Assembly (NCBI RefSeq): GCF_003286085.1
Contig: NW_020825312.1
Span: 1,922,001-1,986,000, forward strand
Length of the DNA: 64,000 nt
From: Drosophila persimilis
Taxonomy: Eukaryota > Arthropoda > Insecta > Diptera > Drosophilidae
Direction: 5' to 3'
This document shows positions 1 to 12,494 of this stretch, piece after piece (the first letter of the stretch is position 1; every line of letters starts with the position of its first letter). A model generated the notes under the pieces. That model did no database searches, was not told where the DNA came from, and saw only the letters and a program-made list of their open reading frames with translations. Made by a program: the position numbers and the translations under genes.

Positions 1-84
1 TGCGCTTTTAATTTTCTCGTATCTTCAATACTGTTGTTGCCACAGATTTTCATCCTTTGTGGGAGCGGAAGAGGGTGGGGCGAA

Positions 85-345
85 ATCTTGAAATAAACTT
101 GTCAAGGTTCAATATCACAGGAGTGTGGATACAAAATTTGGTTGCTCTAGCTCTTATAGTCTTTGAGCACTAGACGCTCATAGGAACGGACAGACGGACA
201 GGACTCAATCGACTCGGCTATTGATGCTGATCAAGAATATACTTTATGGGGTCGGAAACGATTCCGTCCGGATGTTACACACATCCATTTTCACCACAAA
301 TCTAATATATCCCTATACTCATTTTGAGTATCGGGTATAACAATT
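85..345. repeat. Dispersed Drosophila interspersed-repeat relic
   Basis: This stretch carries wording seen many times across Drosophila genomes: tandem GGACAGAC units, 'CTGATCAAGAATATAC', 'GGGGTCGGAAACG', and an end in 'GAGTATCGGGTATAAC'. It has no open frame. I recognise the consensus as a non-coding dispersed repeat, or the 3' tail of a non-LTR/Helitron-type element. I cannot assign the family from memory, and the boundaries are approximate. Confidence 0.5.
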
Positions 346-2200
346 TTTCTGGGATTCTTTTTTGATAGACTTTGTTGAAAAACTTGTATCAAGAATTATC
401 TTTCATTTAGGACAAAAAATAGTAAAAGAAAACATGACTATAAAAATTTTAAAAAAATACCAAAAATAACGTCATCTTTTACTTATTTTAATAGCTTTTC
501 AGATACAAATGAATGAAATTAATTGATGGAATTACTAGCTTTTAATTATTTAGTCTAGGTGGACGTTTCCAAGAAAATGCCCATATGTAGATTCTGAAGA
601 TGTATACATTCTAGAATCCAATAAATTTCAAAGTGTAGTTAGTAGTTAGTATATATGTACATGGACTATCAAATAAAACCCTTTCACATTCTCATATAAG
701 TATGCATGTAGTATAATCAAAGAATACATTCAGCTGAAAGCCATTAGCACTATTCCTTTGATTCCTTCCATGTACAGAACTATATAAACCTATGTAGGCT
801 GTTTCTCCCACTTTCCACCTTCCACCTCCCACCTCTCTCGTCTCTCTCTCTTTCTCCTCTAACCTTAGCCAAGTGAAATTTGTGCCCACCCGAAAAAGAG
901 AATAAAAAGTACAACCAAAAAAGCACTACAACAAAATCGAATCGAAAAGCAAATGCTAACCATTAACAATAAAATACAAAAGCCAAATGTATGGCGGCTC
1001 CTGGGGGGCGGGTGTGGGTTGTGTGTTGTGTGTGTTAGCCAGGAGCCGGAGTCCTCCAAAGGGAGGACGAAAAAACAAGGCAGAAATTCGTTTTTTATGT
1101 ACCGCGAGGTTTTTATAGTTAGCTAGCTGTTGGTTGTTGTTGCTGGTGGCACCTTATCAACAATCTCGTTTTACCAAATAACGCAAAGTGCGCGTCATGG
1201 CATTGGTGTGGTGTGGTGTGGTGTGGTGTGGTGCGGTGTGGTGTGGTGCGGTGTTGGTGTAGCGTTGTTGGGTTGGTATTCGTATTGGCATTGGTATTGT
1301 GTACGTATACGTATACGTATGTATTGTCGAGCAGCACACGCTATAGTTCGCTTATGAAATAACTGAAACTGCAGCCACAATCGAGGGAGTGGTCGAGAGA
1401 AGGTCTAGCGCGGGGCTAGGGCTAGTGGAAATTGGTAGTACAGCATTTTTTATACATTTTTTTGGTGGTTGCGTTGCCTGCTGGTTGGCCAAAGACAGGC
1501 AGGCAGGCTGGCTGGCAGGCCGGCAGGCAGGAGGAGGATGATGATGATGACGACAGCAGCGGCAGCAGCAGCAAGACCAATCGGCCTGCTACCACAGGGG
1601 AGCACAGGGGCAAGGGTACCTACCCTCTAGTTCCTCGCTCGCTCTCTCTCTCTCTCTCCCTCTCTCTCCCTCTCCCTCACTCTCACTTCCTCTCTGTCTT
1701 GGCCAGGTGTGTGCTTGTGTCCATCATGTTGGTATGCGTGGTGGCTCGACGTTTCTTGGAGTTGGTTATTTCGTTTTTTTGGTTTAAAGTTTGGTGTGGT
1801 AGCAAATAAAATTTTAGTTAGTCACATGCCGTCGTCAAGGATACGCCGTTCAGTTCAGTTATTTGTTGTGCAACGTTCTTCTCCCTGGCAACCAACCGAG
1901 CAAGGACCTGCAGTACGTACCCCTGTGTGTGTGTGTGTGCGTCTCTTTTTTGTGTCTGTGTGTGTGTGTGTGGAAAATTTGAATTCGAGCAAAGCGCTTC
2001 CAGTGCTGCAGACAAGGACAGCACCATTAGCACCTGTCTAGATCTAGAACAATTTTGTTCTCTATATATGTACGAGGCAGCGCTGCTAGTCGCTGCTAGC
2101 CGCTGGCTGCTAGCTGCTAGCTGCTAACTGTTAGCGGCTTCGACGTCGACGTCGCCATCGCCAGCCTGGGCTCACCTTACATAGCCGCAAAATTCAAATT
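346..2200. other. Non-coding upstream region with low-complexity DNA
   Basis: No convincing coding exon is visible. The stretch holds short tandem arrays: (GTGTG)n-like at about 1205-1255, CAGG/GGCA-rich at 1495-1535, CT-rich at 1640-1690, TG-rich at 1925-1975, and GCTGCTAGC units at about 2080-2135. Open frames here are low-complexity by-products. It most likely contains upstream control DNA for the gene at 4683. Confidence 0.5.
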
Positions 2201-2206
2201 TGAACT

Positions 2207-2361
2207 TCAGTCAAGTGTCAAAGCTCAAAGGATTAACATGTCCTTGCGGCTGCAGCATGAGAACTGGTAGCCACAAGCCAGTAGTGCAGAGAAATTATTC
2301 ATCCATCCTGTGGCCAAAAGGGAACACAGACACATCATTCGAAACGAAAGATCCTCCAGAG
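2207..2361 (+). promoter_or_regulatory. Candidate initiator and non-coding first exon of meru
   Basis: TCAGTC at 2207-2212 matches the Drosophila initiator TCAKTY, giving a possible start at 2209. The following sequence ends in a strong donor, CCAGAG|GTAAGC, with the cut after 2361. A matching acceptor (TTGCAG) ends at 4618, 64 bases before the meru ATG. A short upstream ORF lies inside the exon (ATG about 2238). The exon is inferred from signals only, so the transcription start is not certain. Confidence 0.4.
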
Positions 2362-4618
2362 GTAAGCCCATAGATGATGGTCTTCGTTTAGGCTTAGGAA
2401 AAGTGTTTAGCTTAGTTTAGCTTAGTTTGAGACAACGACTACGGCGATCGTTATTGCTGGCATTGGCTCTTGGCACTGGGAGAATTCACAGTTGGTTTTC
2501 ATATATTCTGTGGTTCTGCGGGTGCCAAAATCGAATGTTCGGCTCGAAACAGCAGCTGAAAAGTTTCAGCCTTAACAAATATGTATGTTCATATATACGT
2601 TTTTATTGTTTTTTTTTTGTGTTTGATCGCTGCTGGAGCAAATTGAATGGTCGCAAGGAAATTAACCTGCCATGACGATACACGACCAGATACATCAATA
2701 TTTTTTTTAATGTTTTTTCTGTGTGTACAAAGTTTAAGTGTAAGTGTTAAAAATATATGTAGAATACATCGGTAAAAGAAGCAAATATGTCAAACTTTAG
2801 TCATAATTCTAAAAGACACAGATATAAATTATTTGTGTGTATAGAATATTTAGATAAATAAATGAAGGCTTGCATTCTCGTAAGATCCTCAAAAGTATTA
2901 GATCTCTATGAACTCAGTCAAACCAAATGTAAGTGCCATGAATGCCCTATTCACCAGAGATTCAACCTTCAAATAGGTGGCATGTTTTCTTTTCTTGATC
3001 AATTTCTTTGCTATCGAATCACAGCAATCTCAATATTACTCATACGCCCCATCAGCCCACCGACTAACGTCATTTTTCGCTCAGTTTCTGGTTCGAAAAC
3101 CAATGCGCAATACCGAAAACCAAATTAATTTCTGCTTCACACGCAATGAATATAAGTATAAAACTTGGGTGGCTGGGGTTGGGGAATGGTATAACAATTA
3201 TTTAAGGCTCGGTTGGCAGGGGGGTTCAGAATTGTGAAGCTCTTGAAAATGTAATATTCCGCAAGAGGGAAACTTGAGAGACATTGAACTTCTGGGGTCA
3301 AAGGTATTTTGAAAACTTGGCCAATAGCTTGGTCATAAATGTATAATGGGTTTGGGTTGGGGGAGTGGCACTCCTCCACAGAAACAATTAAGAGTGCACT
3401 ATCCGTCCGGGAGTGGGGGGTGGGGGGGCCGGACAGACAGTAATTGGCCTCGCCAATGGGAAATTTACATACATTTGAACTTATCTTGATTGGAAATTAC
3501 ATTTTTAAGCGAATGTGTTGTGTGGCCAGGTGTCCCCTAGGTGTCCCACGTGTCCCAGGTGTCCGCTGTCCGGCGTAATCAAAGACAGCACAGCGCAGCA
3601 CAGCACACTCACGGATCCGAATACTCGTAAAAATAGAATATCCCTTTGCAAATTGCCTTACTTATAATTCATTTGGCTAATAGCAGCCCAGAAAGGGGTA
3701 CATGGTATGTGCCATGGCTCAGACACCAGAGTCCAGAGAGCAAATGAATATTTGAAGATGCGGAATGGTGAAGGATTTGTATCAGAAACTAATGATTCGA
3801 TTCCATCCGATTCTACATATTTTCTAAAACATTTCCAAAGCTATTGCTGTACCACTTAATTAGAGGCCTACAATTTTCCACTCTCCGCAGACAATACATG
3901 TGTATGTGTATATAATTTGGGAGTACATAGGCTGTCTACTTGCCTGCATTTTCCGGCGGCATGGCATAAATTAGCATTCATTCATAAGTCACCGCAAATG
4001 CAATGCAAAAATGTTTTTCGGCTTCAGCTGAAATTTGCATACAAAGTGCAAGGCCCGAACAACGCCCTGGAACTATAATCGAAAGCACCAACAAATTACG
4101 GGGAGAGCCTCGTCAGGATAGGAGAAGGTGTACGGTACGGTACGGTACGGTACTGTACGGTACGACTTGGGTAGAGGGTGATGTGGCTAAATGCCGGCAG
4201 TACAGTCCTGAATAATGGCCTAGCGGCGCCAACTGGCGCTGGTAGGCAATTTTCTAGGAATCTAGATGGGTTTGGGTTTAGTGTGGGCAGGGTCTAGGTG
4301 CTGGGGGGGGATGTGCTGCAACTATAGATACACACACGCAGACAGACACATGTGGCACATATGTGGCAACAGAGTGGTAGAGGCTCGTGCATAATTTATT
4401 TAATCGCCAGCAACAAATCTAAATTGATCGTTAGACGTAGGCGAACACAGGAGCCAAACGACGACAACAACAACAGCAAAAATGTCTGACAAGGATATTG
4501 CATGTTTTCCACACTGCCACACCATACGATACAATATCATATACGTAAAATATATATATCCCCTCCATTATAGTACATACCTCTTACACTGTATCCTTGT
4601 ATACTTGTATCCTTGCAG
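2362..4618 (+). other. Probable meru 5' UTR intron
   Basis: I see no coding exon in this 2.2 kb. It contains a (GTACG)n microsatellite at about 4130-4164 and a G-run block at 3410-3430. The rest is AT-rich sequence typical of a fly regulatory intron. Confidence 0.35.
4130..4164. repeat. (GTACG)n microsatellite
   Basis: Tandem TACGG/GTACG pentamers with one interruption (TACTG). It lies in the presumed first intron of meru. Confidence 0.8.
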
Positions 4619-4682
4619 TGCCAATTAACGAGAGAGCGTTTTTTTTGAAAAGAAATACCTGGACGGCAACGAGCGAACAAAC

Positions 4683-7600
4683 ATGGCACCGCAGCAACAG
4701 AACTCGACATTCATCGATGATAATCTGGACAGCTGTCCATCGCTACTGAATCTCCCCGAAAGCCCCATACTGCCCACCAGGCGATGTCAAAATCAAGGCA
4801 CCAACAACCATAAGCAGCACCATAATAAGCAGGTTGCATTCGAGGAACGTTTGGTGGACGCAGCACTGCCACTAGCACCACCAACATGCAAAAATAAACA
4901 CAGCAAGGGAAGCGGAAACGGTGGCCCGGCCAGTCGACGCCATCGTTCCATTTCCCTCTATGGCGTTAATAGCACTGTGGTAAGTGCCTCCAACCACTTC
5001 TCTTCTCTCCTCGCTTCGCCTCGACTCACCTCACCTCACGCGTTTCCCCTGCATTTCGGCGGTGGCGGCAGCTTTTCCACTGAAATCAAACAAATCATCT
5101 AATTGGGTGGGCAGGCACTGGCACAGGCACTACCACTTGCACTCACTACCACTGGCACTGGCACAGGGCCAGGTGGGAGGAGTTGGTAGTAAGTGTTGGT
5201 TAGTCATATGCATGGACAGGGTGCCCATGCCCAGCACCGTCACCGGCACCGGCACCGGCACCTGGTACAGGTCTTCCGGGGAAATAGTGTTTGCCATTCA
5301 GTTAGAAAATTGCTATAATTCTTTGGTTGTGCAACCATTTTCATGTTCGAATCTTTACACTTTGGAAACAGAAGATACAAAACTTCTTCGAAGATACAGA
5401 TTTCCATATCAATAAGATCAGTACTGTCTTTTTCCGAAAGTAGATTCCGATACCACTAAATAATGCCATCCATCATCTAAAATTCGACTGTAATTAAAAT
5501 CAATACCGATGTTTGGGTCAACAAATGATTAACGCCTGTCTTCTTTCCCTCTCTTTCTGGGGCTTTACCAAACAACAGGAGCAAGGCCATAAGGAAATCC
5601 CCATTTGGATGGACGATGGCGAGCCGCGATACGTATCGGGTGTTACCAACAAAACCACATGCAATGACATAATCAAGGCCCTGATTGATGACGAGCTGAG
5701 CAACGTTGTTGGCACTGGGCAACACTGCAGCAGTGATGATGCCAAAGGTAAATCAATATTTATATGATATATATACATATATGTATGCAGTAGGGTATGG
5801 GATGGATCCACATTGTGACAGCTGTGAAAAAGCAAAATGTTGCAGTATAGGGACAGAGGGCAGAGAGTATCCTGATGTGACGTGACTGCAGGTTTCGTTC
5901 ATTTCTATTTCACAATTTGCCTTTTTATTTATTTATGTATGTTCCTTTTTCATTTACAATTATTGTATTGTTTTTTTGTTCTTTCTCTTTTCTTACGTTT
6001 CTTTTTTTCCGTTGGGTTCCGTTTTGAAAAATACAAGATGGCGGCCAGAGGGCAACAGCTACTACAAAGGAAACGGCGGCGACGGCGGCGGCGGCGGCGG
6101 CAGCGACATCGACGGCAGCAGCATCGCGTGACTACAGCGATTACATTATAACGGAAAGTTGGGGCGGCATAGAGCGAAGCTACGACGGCAACATGGCCAT
6201 TTTGCCCGTTTGGCGCGCTTGGAGCCGTGTACACAATGAGGTAATAAGAGGCAGGCAGCTCCCCACCCCTTCCCCCCTATTCTGCCTAAGCGCCCACCTG
6301 GCGTGCAAAAACTGAGCCCAAAAAAGTCTACAGTGATTGCATAATAAGCGTTTTTTCTCTCTTCGGTCGCTCGGTCGTCCTGGCGCCACACGCAAGCCAG
6401 AAAGAAATGTGAAATTCATGTCGCCCCCGACCACCCCCTCCTACTCCCCCCTTCCCCTTTGGTCACACCACCCCAGAGCATACATATGTACATGTGTACA
6501 TACATATGTCTGTTTGATTGTCTTCGTATTTGACTTATGCGCTCTGAGCCTTTTCTTTCGGTATTTCCCCATGACGCACCCAACGAAATCAATTTGCTTT
6601 TGCTATTGATTTTTGTATTAAGATTCATGTTTATATTTGGGGGGTAATTATGTTGTAAATTTTTTATGATCGAGCTCCCCCATTAGCACGGTACTAAGTC
6701 CTAATGGTTTCCTAATGGAGTAAAAAGATTATACAGTACACTACAATCTCGTCCTTTTCCCACTTCCTTTTACAGCTGCGCCTGTCGCTCAAGCATCGAG
6801 ACAACTTCAGGGATCCCATGACGCTGCAGTTGATGCCACATGCTCCGCCAAGTGGCAGCTTTTCGATGATCAAGTGGCTAAAGAAACTCCTGCATCTGAG
6901 CAAAAGCAAAAAGAATATGCCAAAGCCCACAAATACTCCTCCCAAAGTGCCCAACAAGACAAAGGATAGATGTCTGCTCAACAAAAAAGGCAAAAGACAA
7001 GCGGCGGCCGATGAGCTGCTTCTGGCCATCATGCCGGATCAATTGTACAGTGCCACGGGAAACTATTCGAAGGGCAAGCTATATAAACTCGCCGAAAATC
7101 GGGTCGCCAAGCAGCGCCGTCGTCGACGACCGACTCTTCCCACAGCAACAGAAACAGCAGCCGCGGCAGCGAATCCTCCAAACGAATGCAATAATAATGT
7201 GAATTATAATTATATACGCAGGCGCAAGGATCGACCGTTGCGCAACAGTGTTCGAAATAAGTTGGCATCCCTGCACGCTGACATGAACGTTCGCTACGAA
7301 AGGGAGTACGCGCTGACACGTCAACTGTCCGAGAAGTGCCGGATGTATAGGATTCAGAACGAACGCTATAGGCGGCCGGAAATGGAGGTCTCCGTGGGAC
7401 AGCTGCAGCAAAACATCGAAGCCTATGCCGAGGACATAATCAAAACGGAGCACGAGCTACTCGACCTGAAGAACGAAATGAGACACGACATATCCCTGAT
7501 CAATAACCTTAAGCGGATGACTCTCGAGGAGACGGCAGACGAAAATTGCTGCGGTGTGGGCGTGGCAGCATCGAAAGAAGAACAACAAAAGAAAGGAGAA

Positions 7601-7690
7601 ACGCCTCATGTTGCTAAAAAAGCAAACGAAATGCAATTTGTTGATAATATTTATGAGTTTTGCGACAATAATGCAAGCATGTTGGTTTAA
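4683..7690 (+). CDS. meru: meru, RASSF9/RASSF10-type Ras-association scaffold
   Basis: Four coding exons, 4683-4979, 5579-5747, 6038-6240 and 6776-7690, close to a 527-residue frame with GT-AG introns. An N-terminal polar linker is followed by a Ras-association-like region in exons 2-4, with 'PIWMDDGEPRYVSGVTNKTT' and, later, 'ITESWGGIERSYDGNMAI' and 'LPVWRAWSRV'. The C-terminal half is basic, then helical and coiled-coil (about residues 385-480). An alanine/threonine-rich insert coded by GCG repeats sits inside the RA region at the start of exon 3. Fly Meru is known to couple planar polarity (Frizzled/Dishevelled) to Bazooka at the cortex of sensory organ precursors. Identity rests on recall of the RA and C-terminal motifs; paralogue confusion with Rassf8 is unlikely because the RA is not at the extreme N terminus. 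The start is the first ATG after the 4618 acceptor. Confidence 0.82.
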
Positions 7691-7747
7691 TTATACATTT
7701 ACGGATGTACATACATATTTAGTTGGATCTTGTTAAGTTTTCTACCA

Positions 7748-7753
7748 AATAAA
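7748..7753 (+). terminator. Poly(A) signal of meru
   Basis: AATAAA lies 58 bases after the meru stop codon in AT-rich sequence. Confidence 0.5.
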
Positions 7754-9600
7754 ACCATATTATTTTACAACTATCATTTTTGAATACAATATTTGCATGG
7801 GAAAATTTAAATTTAATTTCAAAGTTCCAGTTCAAAGTTCAGTTTTCTTCGAGCGATATCTACCGTGGTGTGAGATTTCCGAGTGGGTCCTTTATATACT
7901 TTTGTAAATATTTTTTAGAGACCATATAAATAAAATACTAAGAAAAATGTAAGAGAAAATAAAAAAAACCAAAACAGTATAACGAGAGCAAAAGTTTGTG
8001 GCCGAACTACTTGAAGCTCTTTAAATAATTCTTGCACTACACTTTAATTTTTGCTTACTCGCACTTTCACTCACTTTTTGAACACATCGCCTTGCACTGA
8101 CTGCCGCCTTGCTCTCCTTGCCGCCTGGCACCACTTGCCATCTTGATGACCATCCTGCACCCGCCGTTACTTTTGCTTTGCTGCCATGTATTACGCTCAA
8201 AAGTCCTTATTCCTAGCCCTCCCTTGATGATCATCTGAGGTGATCAAAGATAACGCGATCTCAGGTGATTTTAATGACCGCTTAATGGTCGCTTTGAAAG
8301 AAGGACTGGGAGATATTGCAAGCTGTGATAAAGCTGCAGCGTGGGCGGCTAAAAGCTCTGCTGAGAAATCGGCTTCGGTTATGCTCATATTTTCTCTTCC
8401 TATTGCAGATAAGAACGAATAAGAACGAGAGTGAGAGTAGGTGGCCAAGCGAAGGCGTTGTGTGTTTGTATGTGTGGGGCAGATCACGCCAAGAGAGCTA
8501 TGATAAGAACTGCAGCAGCGTGGGCGGCTCAAAGAAGGTGGTGAGCGGTGAGCAGCAGAGATGCGTTGGCGAGTCAAAACTGTTCTTCCTCTCCCACAAA
8601 GAACGAGAGCGAAAAAGCAAAAAAAAATTGTGTATGTAGATTAAAATGTAATTAAATGTTTACCAATCGGGCTGAAATTTTGTGGGCTGGATTATATTTT
8701 AATGTAAAAAAAAAATGTAATCCGTTTAGAGCAATATATAGTATAGCTGCCATAGGAACCATTGGCCAAATATCGTATTTTTGAACTTTGAGCTCAAGTC
8801 GCCAACTCCAAACGTTGTCGAATCAGGCTGAAACTTTATATTTTATTGTTTTAGACGATGAGACCTTTGAAAATTAAACTTTTATAAATAAACGCAAGCC
8901 CAATGTACATACATACATATGTACATATGTATATGTATATGTATACAGAAAATGTATCATATTTTTATCATATGCGGATGAGACGTTTTGTCGAAGTAAG
9001 TCTCGGATTTGACTCGTATGCGATATCATTTGTGAGCATTTGCAAGCGTCAAACACCAAAGTTACAGCTCGCTTTTCCCCTCCACTAAAATATCACTCAT
9101 AAATATATTTTTTTATCGATATGTATATTTATTAACATTCCATCCCTACTAGCTGCAACGACATGTTTGTTCAAACCCTATTTTATAAACAATCCAATAG
9201 AAAGGAGCACTTAAAATTAGCCAATCTTGTTGAAAAATAATTCGTCAATCGGATAAAATTATGCATTCAGGGCTGAGGGTCCTAGCTAGCTAATAATGTA
9301 AAACCAAATATCTTACCCCAGGATATGATTTCTGATCATGGACAGAGGACGATTAACCCATTGTTGACCAGTGGGTATACAATCAAGGAACATTATGAAA
9401 CTTTAAGAATTTTAGCGCACTTCAGGTGAGATTCAGTAATTTTTTTAGATAAAGGATTAATCTACAAAAAGAATTAACAAGCAGTATTAGTTTCCGCGGT
9501 TTAACTCAAGTTGCACCCCTGTTTAAATTGAGGGGTGTTAAGTGGGTTAAGTTCGTTCAATCATCATGAACAAAACGTTAGCAGTGCTGCTCCCATCTCC
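7754..9600. other. Intergenic region between meru and the ZNF706-like gene
   Basis: No coding gene is recognised. It holds an internally repeated GC-rich block (8320-8560), a dispersed-repeat relic (8640-8870) and a TACATATGTA-rich microsatellite (8902-8946). The remaining sequence is unremarkable AT-rich DNA. Confidence 0.5.
8640..8870. repeat. Dispersed non-coding repeat relic
   Basis: Words such as 'CGGGCTGAAATTTTGTGGGC', 'TATAGCTGCCATAGGAACC' and 'CAGGCTGAAACTTTATA' are typical of high-copy Drosophila non-coding repeats. The string 'CATAGGAAC' also occurs in the repeat near position 178. There is no open frame. Family and exact ends were not determined. Confidence 0.45.
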
Positions 9601-9747
9601 AAAAAATTATTACTAAAATTTTTGCAGTCAAAAATTTTTGAGAATAAACGCGAAAACGTTTCGTCAAACTAACAAAACCTTAAACCAAAGTCTGCGCAAT
9701 TACATTTCTAAACTAAAAAAGAACTAAACCCAAAACACAGCAATTAG
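9600..9747 (+). promoter_or_regulatory. Candidate 5' UTR exon of the ZNF706-like gene
   Basis: A good donor (ATTAG|GTAAGG) follows position 9747, and a matching acceptor (TTTGGTAG) ends at 10166, six bases before the ATG at 10173. This suggests a non-coding first exon and an intron of about 420 bp. The start of the exon is not defined by any clear promoter element. Confidence 0.4.
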
Positions 9748-10172
9748 GTAAGGAAGATGTCGCCAAAGAGAACGTGGTCGGTGGCCACATTTTTTTTTTG
9801 CCAAGCATGGAAGCGTTTGTCTGCCACAGCGACGGGGTGGAACGGCGTCAGTGCGGTGGCGGTGTTCGTGTCACGGTTGAATTTTATTTACGATCATTAG
9901 ATGTAGATAGAAAAACGCGTTTCCTGTGAACCCCAGTGGCTGAGTGAGTGTGTTGTGGCTGGCTCGGGGAGAAAGAGAAAGTTCAGACGTACTAGCTGTT
10001 GGGTTACCAATGCTGCGCTTCTGCAGCTGCCGTTTACCGCCTTTGTTGTAAATCCCGCCTAAGCGCAACAACAAACAAAGCATGTCATGGCATGCTTGGC
10101 GTTGTTGCCAAGTCAGCGCATTAATTGATTAATGAATATTTGTGTACTTTTATTATCATTTGGTAGAAAAAA

Positions 10173-10473
10173 ATGGCACGCGGACACCAGAAGATCCAGT
10201 CACAGGCCAAGGCGGCCGACAAGCAGGCCAAGATGAAGAAGCAACAGGGCCACAGCGCCACCGACCAAAAGAAGGCGGCCCAAAAGGCGCTCGTCCATGT
10301 GTGCGCCGTCTGCAAGGTGAGTGTTGCCATCCATGCCGTCACTGACGGACACAATCTAATCAGTGTGCGTCCGTCCATTGCAGTCGCAAATGCCCGATCC
10401 CAAGACGTACAAGCAACACTTTGAGAACAAGCATCCCAAGAACGACATGCCCGAGGAGCTGAAGGATGTCTGA
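10173..10473 (+). CDS. ZNF706-like small C2H2 zinc protein with SERF-like N terminus
   Basis: Two exons, 10173-10316 and 10384-10473, give 77 residues. The N-terminal half, beginning MARGHQKIQSQAKAADKQ, is lysine/glutamine/alanine-rich like the 4F5/SERF family. The C-terminal half holds one C2H2 finger: CAVC, 12 residues, then HFENKH, coding across the 67-bp intron. This layout and length match vertebrate ZNF706, a small nuclear and cytoplasmic factor tied to stem-cell state and nucleic-acid/amyloid interactions. I believe the melanogaster counterpart is CG15715. The gene is followed by an AT-rich 3' UTR and converges on the gene at 11368. The start codon is the first ATG after a probable 5' UTR acceptor. 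Confidence 0.88.
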
Positions 10474-11367
10474 GACGACGCGAAACGACACCTATGTATA
10501 TCAACGGAAACTGAATCGACGAGTTGCCTACCAGTACGAAATCTTAGCAACAATAACTTTACATCAACCAGAACCACAATCAGCCCAACCAATGGAGACC
10601 TTCTTGGGAGACGACTTATTGCCAATGCAAGAAACGCAGCTGAATTTTTTGTATACATACTGCTAAAATTTTGATTTTGGTTTAGATTTTTGAATTGGAA
10701 TTGGAATTGAAATTGGAATTGCCACGAGTATGTGTATACAATTGTTTAAAGAATGGCTTACAAAATTATACAATACAATACAAGACAAAACCAACACATA
10801 GCATAATTTATGATTTTGTTTTTATTTTAGTTTAACCTATTTTTTTCCTTCTTTCTAAGAACAATAATTACTCTGCTCTGCTCTGCCACCTTTTGGGATT
10901 AAGTTCAGAAACAAGAATTACAATATTTTATAGTTTTATACAAAACAAATAATGCCAGAAAAGAGGAGAAACCAATGTTTTTGTACTATAACAATTTGAG
11001 TAAATCGTGTGTAAATGAGAATTTATGAATACAGAATAAAAAGAAAAAATTGTTAAAAACCTAAATGAGTTTCAGTGCTGTAGTACAGCATTTGTCATGC
11101 GTCGGCCTAACCAGCCAATGTTTAATTAAATGCAATGCATTCGCGTCTTGACTTGATTCCTACTAGAAGCTACAGACATATTTCCAAATGTTGGAAAATT
11201 GTGTTGTCAACTAGTTATGTAATTAATAAAGGGAAATTGTAAGAAAGAAAGTTTGCCTATAAAACAGACAATGTCGTGACGGACGCACAAATCTCAATGG
11301 ATACAAAAACTAGAAGACATAAAAAACGGCATATTCCCTACTATTCTCTACCCTGCATATCCCACTA
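10474..11367. other. 3' UTR and convergent intergenic space
   Basis: AT-rich with no coding exon. AATAAA at 11035-11040 on the + strand is the likely poly(A) signal of the ZNF706-like gene. The facing gene on the - strand ends at 11368, so its 3' UTR also falls here. Confidence 0.5.
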
Positions 11368-12494
11368 CTATCCCCCACTCAAGGGGTTCGGAGCTCCTTT
11401 CGCGATTGCCGTCGTCGATTGATCCCCGGCTGCAGACAGAGAGTGGGGATCTGCTGTTGTTGGGCTCGGGGCTATTGATTTTTTGGCTGTTGATTGACAC
11501 TCCGCTAGCTGCATGAAGACCAAATCCTCTTTTGCTGGAAAGTCCATAAGCACGGTGATGCCTATATTATTGTCGGGCAGAGTGGGAGTCTCCTCCTGGT
11601 AGCCGAACCAGTATATGATGATGCCAGGGCCGAAACTAAAGAGAATAAGCGGCGTGAGGGGGGAGGAACCAAGCAACCAAGCAAAAGAAAAGATAAAGCG
11701 CATACCGATTGCAATAGCTCTGCAACTGTTGATTAATGTTCCACTTGTGGCTCTTGGGATCGCCGAAATTGGCTTTGCTCTCGATCCAATTGACCACGGT
11801 GCCCTTGTAGAGGAATGGCAGTATCATTTTGATGTCGGGCGTCTTGTCGTAGCCCAGGCGACGCAGGTCGTGCTCATCGTAGAAGTGAATGCCGGCCTCC
11901 TTGGCCAGCTGTTTCAGCTTCAGTTCGTATTCCTCGCCAATTATGCGCCGACGAAGATCTGTGATGGGACCCTCTTGGTTGTCGCTGTACATACACTGCT
12001 GCACATTGGCAGCCAGCTGGGGATCGCTGATCAAATGCGGATACTTGAGCAGACGGGAGACCTGGGGCCTCTGCTTAAGGTCATATTTCTCCTGCAGCAG
12101 GACGCGGCACATGGCCACGGGATTGGCGCCCTCGGCACAGGCCATGCGTATAATCAGGGCATTGTCGTTATACAGATGAGCTTGCTCCTCATATCTGGAA
12201 AATAATTGAAAGTCATAGAGTAAGCCATATTTTAACTAAAGGCTTCTGATTCCCTTACGTCTTCAATAGCTTCTTTGCCCGATGGTCGTGCCGCCAGTGC
12301 TGGCCGCGCGACATGTTGAACAGCTCCGTTTGCACAATGCACGTCAGGGCCAGCGGGTTCACATCCGTAAAGTACCGATTCCTCAATTCGAATTCGCAGT
12401 CAATGGCTAGTCCATGGAATCCATTAACGAATTGACAGATCCTTGTGTACTCCACGCTGGTCAGGATTTTCTTTTTGTCCGCCACTGCGGACAT
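11368..12494 (-). CDS. CDIN1 (C15orf41)-like nuclease
   Basis: Three exons on the - strand, 12494-12259, 12194-11706 and 11635-11368, give 330 residues with consistent phases. Exon 2 holds the family core: 'CRVLLQEKYDLKQRPQVSRL', then 'GYDKTPDIKMILPFLYKGTV' and 'WIESKANFGD'. The TPD...ESK pair is a PD-(D/E)xK restriction-endonuclease-like active site (D of TPD, E and K of ESK). Human CDIN1 binds Codanin-1, which sequesters the histone chaperone ASF1, and is mutated in congenital dyserythropoietic anaemia type I. The protein is about 50 residues longer than human CDIN1; the extra is a low-complexity C-terminal tail after about residue 285. Upstream DNA holds a DRE-like TATCGATT near 12573. I do not recall a fly gene symbol with confidence. 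Confidence 0.8.

Noticed and set aside
1130-1380. Overlapping frames on both strands around 1130-1380
   Set aside because: They arise from a GTGTG microsatellite and have no gene-like content.
5882-6151. 89-codon + strand frame with an arginine run
   Set aside because: The Arg run is the wrong frame of the GCG repeat. The meru frame reads Ala/Thr there and continues into the RA domain.
11615-12205. 196-codon + strand frame
   Set aside because: It lies antisense across exons 2-3 of the CDIN1-like gene and has no domain of its own.
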